From NCBI GenBank assembly GCA_004352715.1, contig SCFE01000082.1, forward strand, positions 508,074-572,073: 64,000 bases of DNA, read 5' to 3'. The DNA is from Hofstenia miamia. Lineage: Eukaryota > Xenacoelomorpha > Acoela. Positions 61,320 through 64,000 of the stretch are shown here, piece by piece. The translations under genes and the position numbers were made by a program. The notes under the pieces are model-generated. The model worked only from the letters and a program-made list of their open reading frames with translations, did not search any database and was not told where the DNA came from. Numbering within the stretch: position 1 is the stretch's first letter; every line of letters begins with the position of its first letter.

Positions 61320-63420
61320 CTAAAATGTTATGCTAAGAAACTTCTATTACTAGTATTCGTTCACATAAAACTATACTCCGATAATCGATTTTGATCAGCA
61401 GATATTTTATCAGAACAATGAGATTTGATATTTGGTTAACATATCGACACATTATCTATAATAGATTTGCGAGATCAATCCTTTTGTATGCAAAGTTCAC
61501 ATATTTTGATTTGAATAATTAGAATTTTCACTGTCTGGTGACTTCTTGCAAATCACTTAAGATCAAGAAGCAAAACAATAGTCTAGTTTAAAAATCTACT
61601 AAGCTTTTGACTTTTAAAAACTGATAGGTCAGCATTTCCGAAATTTTGCTAAAACATCCGCTGTATTGTAGATATTATAGATATTTATCATCTAATAAAA
61701 AATTATGTGAATTTCTCAGACCATCGATTTTTGTTATCTAATGAAAAAGCATGTACATGTTAATTATTTAAACTTTCTATTTATATTAGTTGATAAATTT
61801 GTCGATGATTATAATCTAAGTCAAGCTTCGGCACAAAAAGAATACACCAAGATAAATCGGCAAAGTGTATGCTTTCAAAATGTTTTTGATCAATGAAATA
61901 CATTGCACATACTTAGGATTAAATAATTGCAGTGGAATATATTTCTAAAGAGAATCTATTAATATTCTCATGTTCGTCCATTTTGATTTGGTATGTTAAA
62001 AAATCCTCATTACAAACGTACAAAAAATATGTATGATGACATCCGATAAGATTTGCGGTGTGACTTGAGGTACTCTGTGATCAATTATTTACAAAGAACT
62101 CTACATATATTTGTTCTTATTAAATCTTGAAATTCTATGTGCAAAAAGGGATGAAGATTTCTAAAGGTTGTATAGTAATTTTGTTTAAAAAAAGAATATT
62201 TTAAAAGAAAAACACTAACATGAGATCAAGAGCAAAGAATAGCTTTGAAAAAGATTTTTGTTAACTTGTAAATAATTTAATAAAATTTTAATATAAAAAT
62301 CAAGTAAATTAGAATTTAAAATACATTCTTATTTTGATAATCTTTTGATATTTCATTACCATCAAACAAAATTAATTTTTATAAGCCAATACATTGTGAT
62401 TTACTTTGTTAGCACTTAAAAAAATATAAATGTATGAAACGTATTATAATGTCTTGCAACAATTTTTGTAATAATAATATTACATTCAACTACATGAACA
62501 CTGTGGTTTCATTATAAACATAAAAATAAATTATATGATTTATGATTTGAAATTTTTTCATAAACTTTTCCAATTCCAACGATTTTTCTTTTAGAAACAA
62601 ATATCATAAAATTTCTAATTAACGCAAAAAAATTTCATTTTCATTATTGCATGATACATGATATTACTTATATAATTTTGAAAGTATTCGATATGGACAT
62701 ATTTAAATACAATGTAGTCGCTAAAAAAGCGGAAAATTTGAAGGTCAATTGAAATTATAAATAAAATGCGTGATTTTAATATAAAATGCGTGCTTACTGA
62801 TATTTGCTTTGTTTTGTTTAGTTCTATTTGATGCCCATATCACTGAAGTAAACAGAAAACAGCTTTCAGACTTCCAAAGGCATGTGATTATTCGTTTTAA
62901 AACTTAAAATTAGACCTCGGGTGTGACAAAATGTCTAGCTGTATACTGTATTTTTTTCAACGATTACAGGCTCAAATGTCATTGGTTATTGCGTTTGGAA
63001 CTTGTTATTCACAGAACTTCAGAACTGTCGATGTGACATAAATTCTATTGATGATTTGAAAACGAGCTTGAGTAGAACTTGGAACGATATCTCACAAGTT
63101 ACTCTTCAAAACGCTACACAAGCTTGGCTTTTTAGGATAATGCGCTGATATGAAGTGCGCGGACGGCATTTTGAGCACCTATGGGTGTAATAGAACATAT
63201 GCCTTTAAAAAACTTTGTTAAGGTTATTCTTTATAAAAATATGTAGTTGTTTGACCAATTTTCCCCTTTTCTAGTGACCACCCTGTAGTTTGGAGGGAGG
63301 TGAACTTTCCTTACATAAAATCTGGATGCAGATTAGTTCTCATAAATATAAATAATGATTCAAAACATCTGCNAAGACTTGAAGATTGTGAATTTTGTGA
63401 TCTTTGAATTTATTTTTCAC
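61320..63420. other. AT-rich sequence, no gene seen
   Basis: Could be an intron between the candidate exons on either side. Contains the first copy (62840-63237) of the duplicated block described next. Confidence 0.35.
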
Positions 63421-64000
63421 CAGAGTAGCAATGAAAAAGTTAACACGATCCGTAGAAGCTTCAGCCATAGTCTTTCCGTTAAAATTTCAAATATAGATTA
63501 GTGAAATACTCCGGTAATTTATGCAGACAACTAGCTACAGATATCTATGATTTTGAATCATAGAAATATTTATCAAGTCTATTTCAAGGTCACTAACAAT
63601 ANTCACTGAAGTAAACAGAAAACAGCTTTCAGACTTCCAAAGGCATGTGATTATTCGTTTTAAAACTTAAAATTAGACCTCGGGTGTGACAAAATGTCTA
63701 GCTGTATACTGTATTTTTTTCAACGATTACAGGCTCAAATGTCATTGGTTATTGCGTTTGGAACTTGTTATTCACAGAACTTCAGAACTGTCGATGTGAC
63801 ATAAATTCTATTGATGATTTGAAAACGAGCTTGAGTAGAACTTGGAACGATATCTCACAAGTTACTCTTCAAAACGCTACACAAGCTTGGCTTTTTAGGA
63901 TAATGCGCTGATATGAAGTGCGCGGACGGCATTTTGAGCACCTATGGGTGTAATAGAACATATGCCTTTAAAAAACTTTGTAAAGGTTATTCTTTATAAA
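62840..64000. repeat. 398-bp near-identical duplication beside single Ns
   Basis: 62840-63237 recurs at 63603-64000 (offset 763), with one mismatch noted near the end. The second copy begins directly after the N at 63602 and another N lies at 63373. The match runs to the window edge. This looks like an unresolved contig join or two haplotypes in series. Confidence 0.8.
63421..63468 (-). CDS. candidate first coding exon
   Basis: The minus-strand ATG at 63468 opens MAEASTDRVNFFIATL and meets a donor-like CTG|GTGAAA at 63420. Reading on without splicing gives VKNKFKDHKIHNLQV, passes the N at 63373 and stops near 63336, so a longer unspliced exon is the alternative. The composition looks coding. 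It could be the 5' exon of a gene whose last exon is 61319-61180, but phases alone do not prove it. Confidence 0.35.

Overview
This 64 kb window is AT-rich (roughly 70% A+T by eye) nuclear DNA of a metazoan, almost certainly an invertebrate. It carries spliced coding exons with consensus GT/AG borders, a THAP zinc-finger exon (an animal DNA-binding domain), and a dense, layered set of eukaryotic mobile elements. No operons, CRISPR arrays, or convincing rRNA or tRNA genes are visible. The species cannot be fixed from the sequence. Five N runs and three single Ns show a draft scaffold, and two near-perfect sequence duplications beside single Ns look like unmerged contig overlaps.

Layout, left half. 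1-4.35 kb: decayed, tightly packed small ORFs of unknown origin, possibly a viral or large mobile-element remnant. 4.63-5.47 kb: fold-back element with palindrome-rich ends. 8.8-10.0 kb: assembly duplication covering the 5' part of a dead LINE whose ORF2 start retains a decayed 2A-like motif; the LINE runs to about 12.95 kb, with another LINE 3' fragment at 13.9 kb. 14.6-15.0 kb: GIY-YIG end of a Penelope-like element (minus). 15.3-16.4 kb: second fold-back family. 18.4-23.5 kb: old Ty3/gypsy-type retrotransposon (minus) with about 0.6 kb LTR-like repeats and no recognisable gag. 26.3-27.6 kb: larger relative of the first fold-back element. 28.1-29.2 kb: 224-bp tandem array. 29.4-32.3 kb: dead hAT-like transposase gene, interrupted by a second hAT element that still has an 8-bp target-site duplication and 15-bp inverted ends. 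32.3-34.8 kb: two Penelope-like fragments, one with an upstream ORF ending in a C2H2 finger.

Layout, right half. 35.2-38.0 kb: compact LTR retrotransposon (minus) with exact TG...CA LTRs and a perfect 5-bp target-site duplication; its interior is rearranged, with a second protease segment lying 3' of integrase. 41.5-50.7 kb (minus): short exons with matching reading phases, probably one or two host genes, with mobile fragments in the introns. 52.6-53.6 kb (minus): first exons of a THAP-domain gene. 55.2-56.3 kb: IS630/Tc1-mariner-like element with about 250-bp inverted repeats. 57.0 kb: 219-bp hAT MITE. 58.0-59.6 kb: 5'-truncated R4/Dong-like non-LTR retrotransposon inside a (TAA)n tract. 61-63.5 kb: two candidate minus-strand host exons.

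Most coding signal belongs to dead transposons. The genes likely to matter to the organism are the minus-strand THAP gene and the short-exon gene models downstream of it, which could be parts of one transcription unit. All gene models are read by eye and need transcript support.
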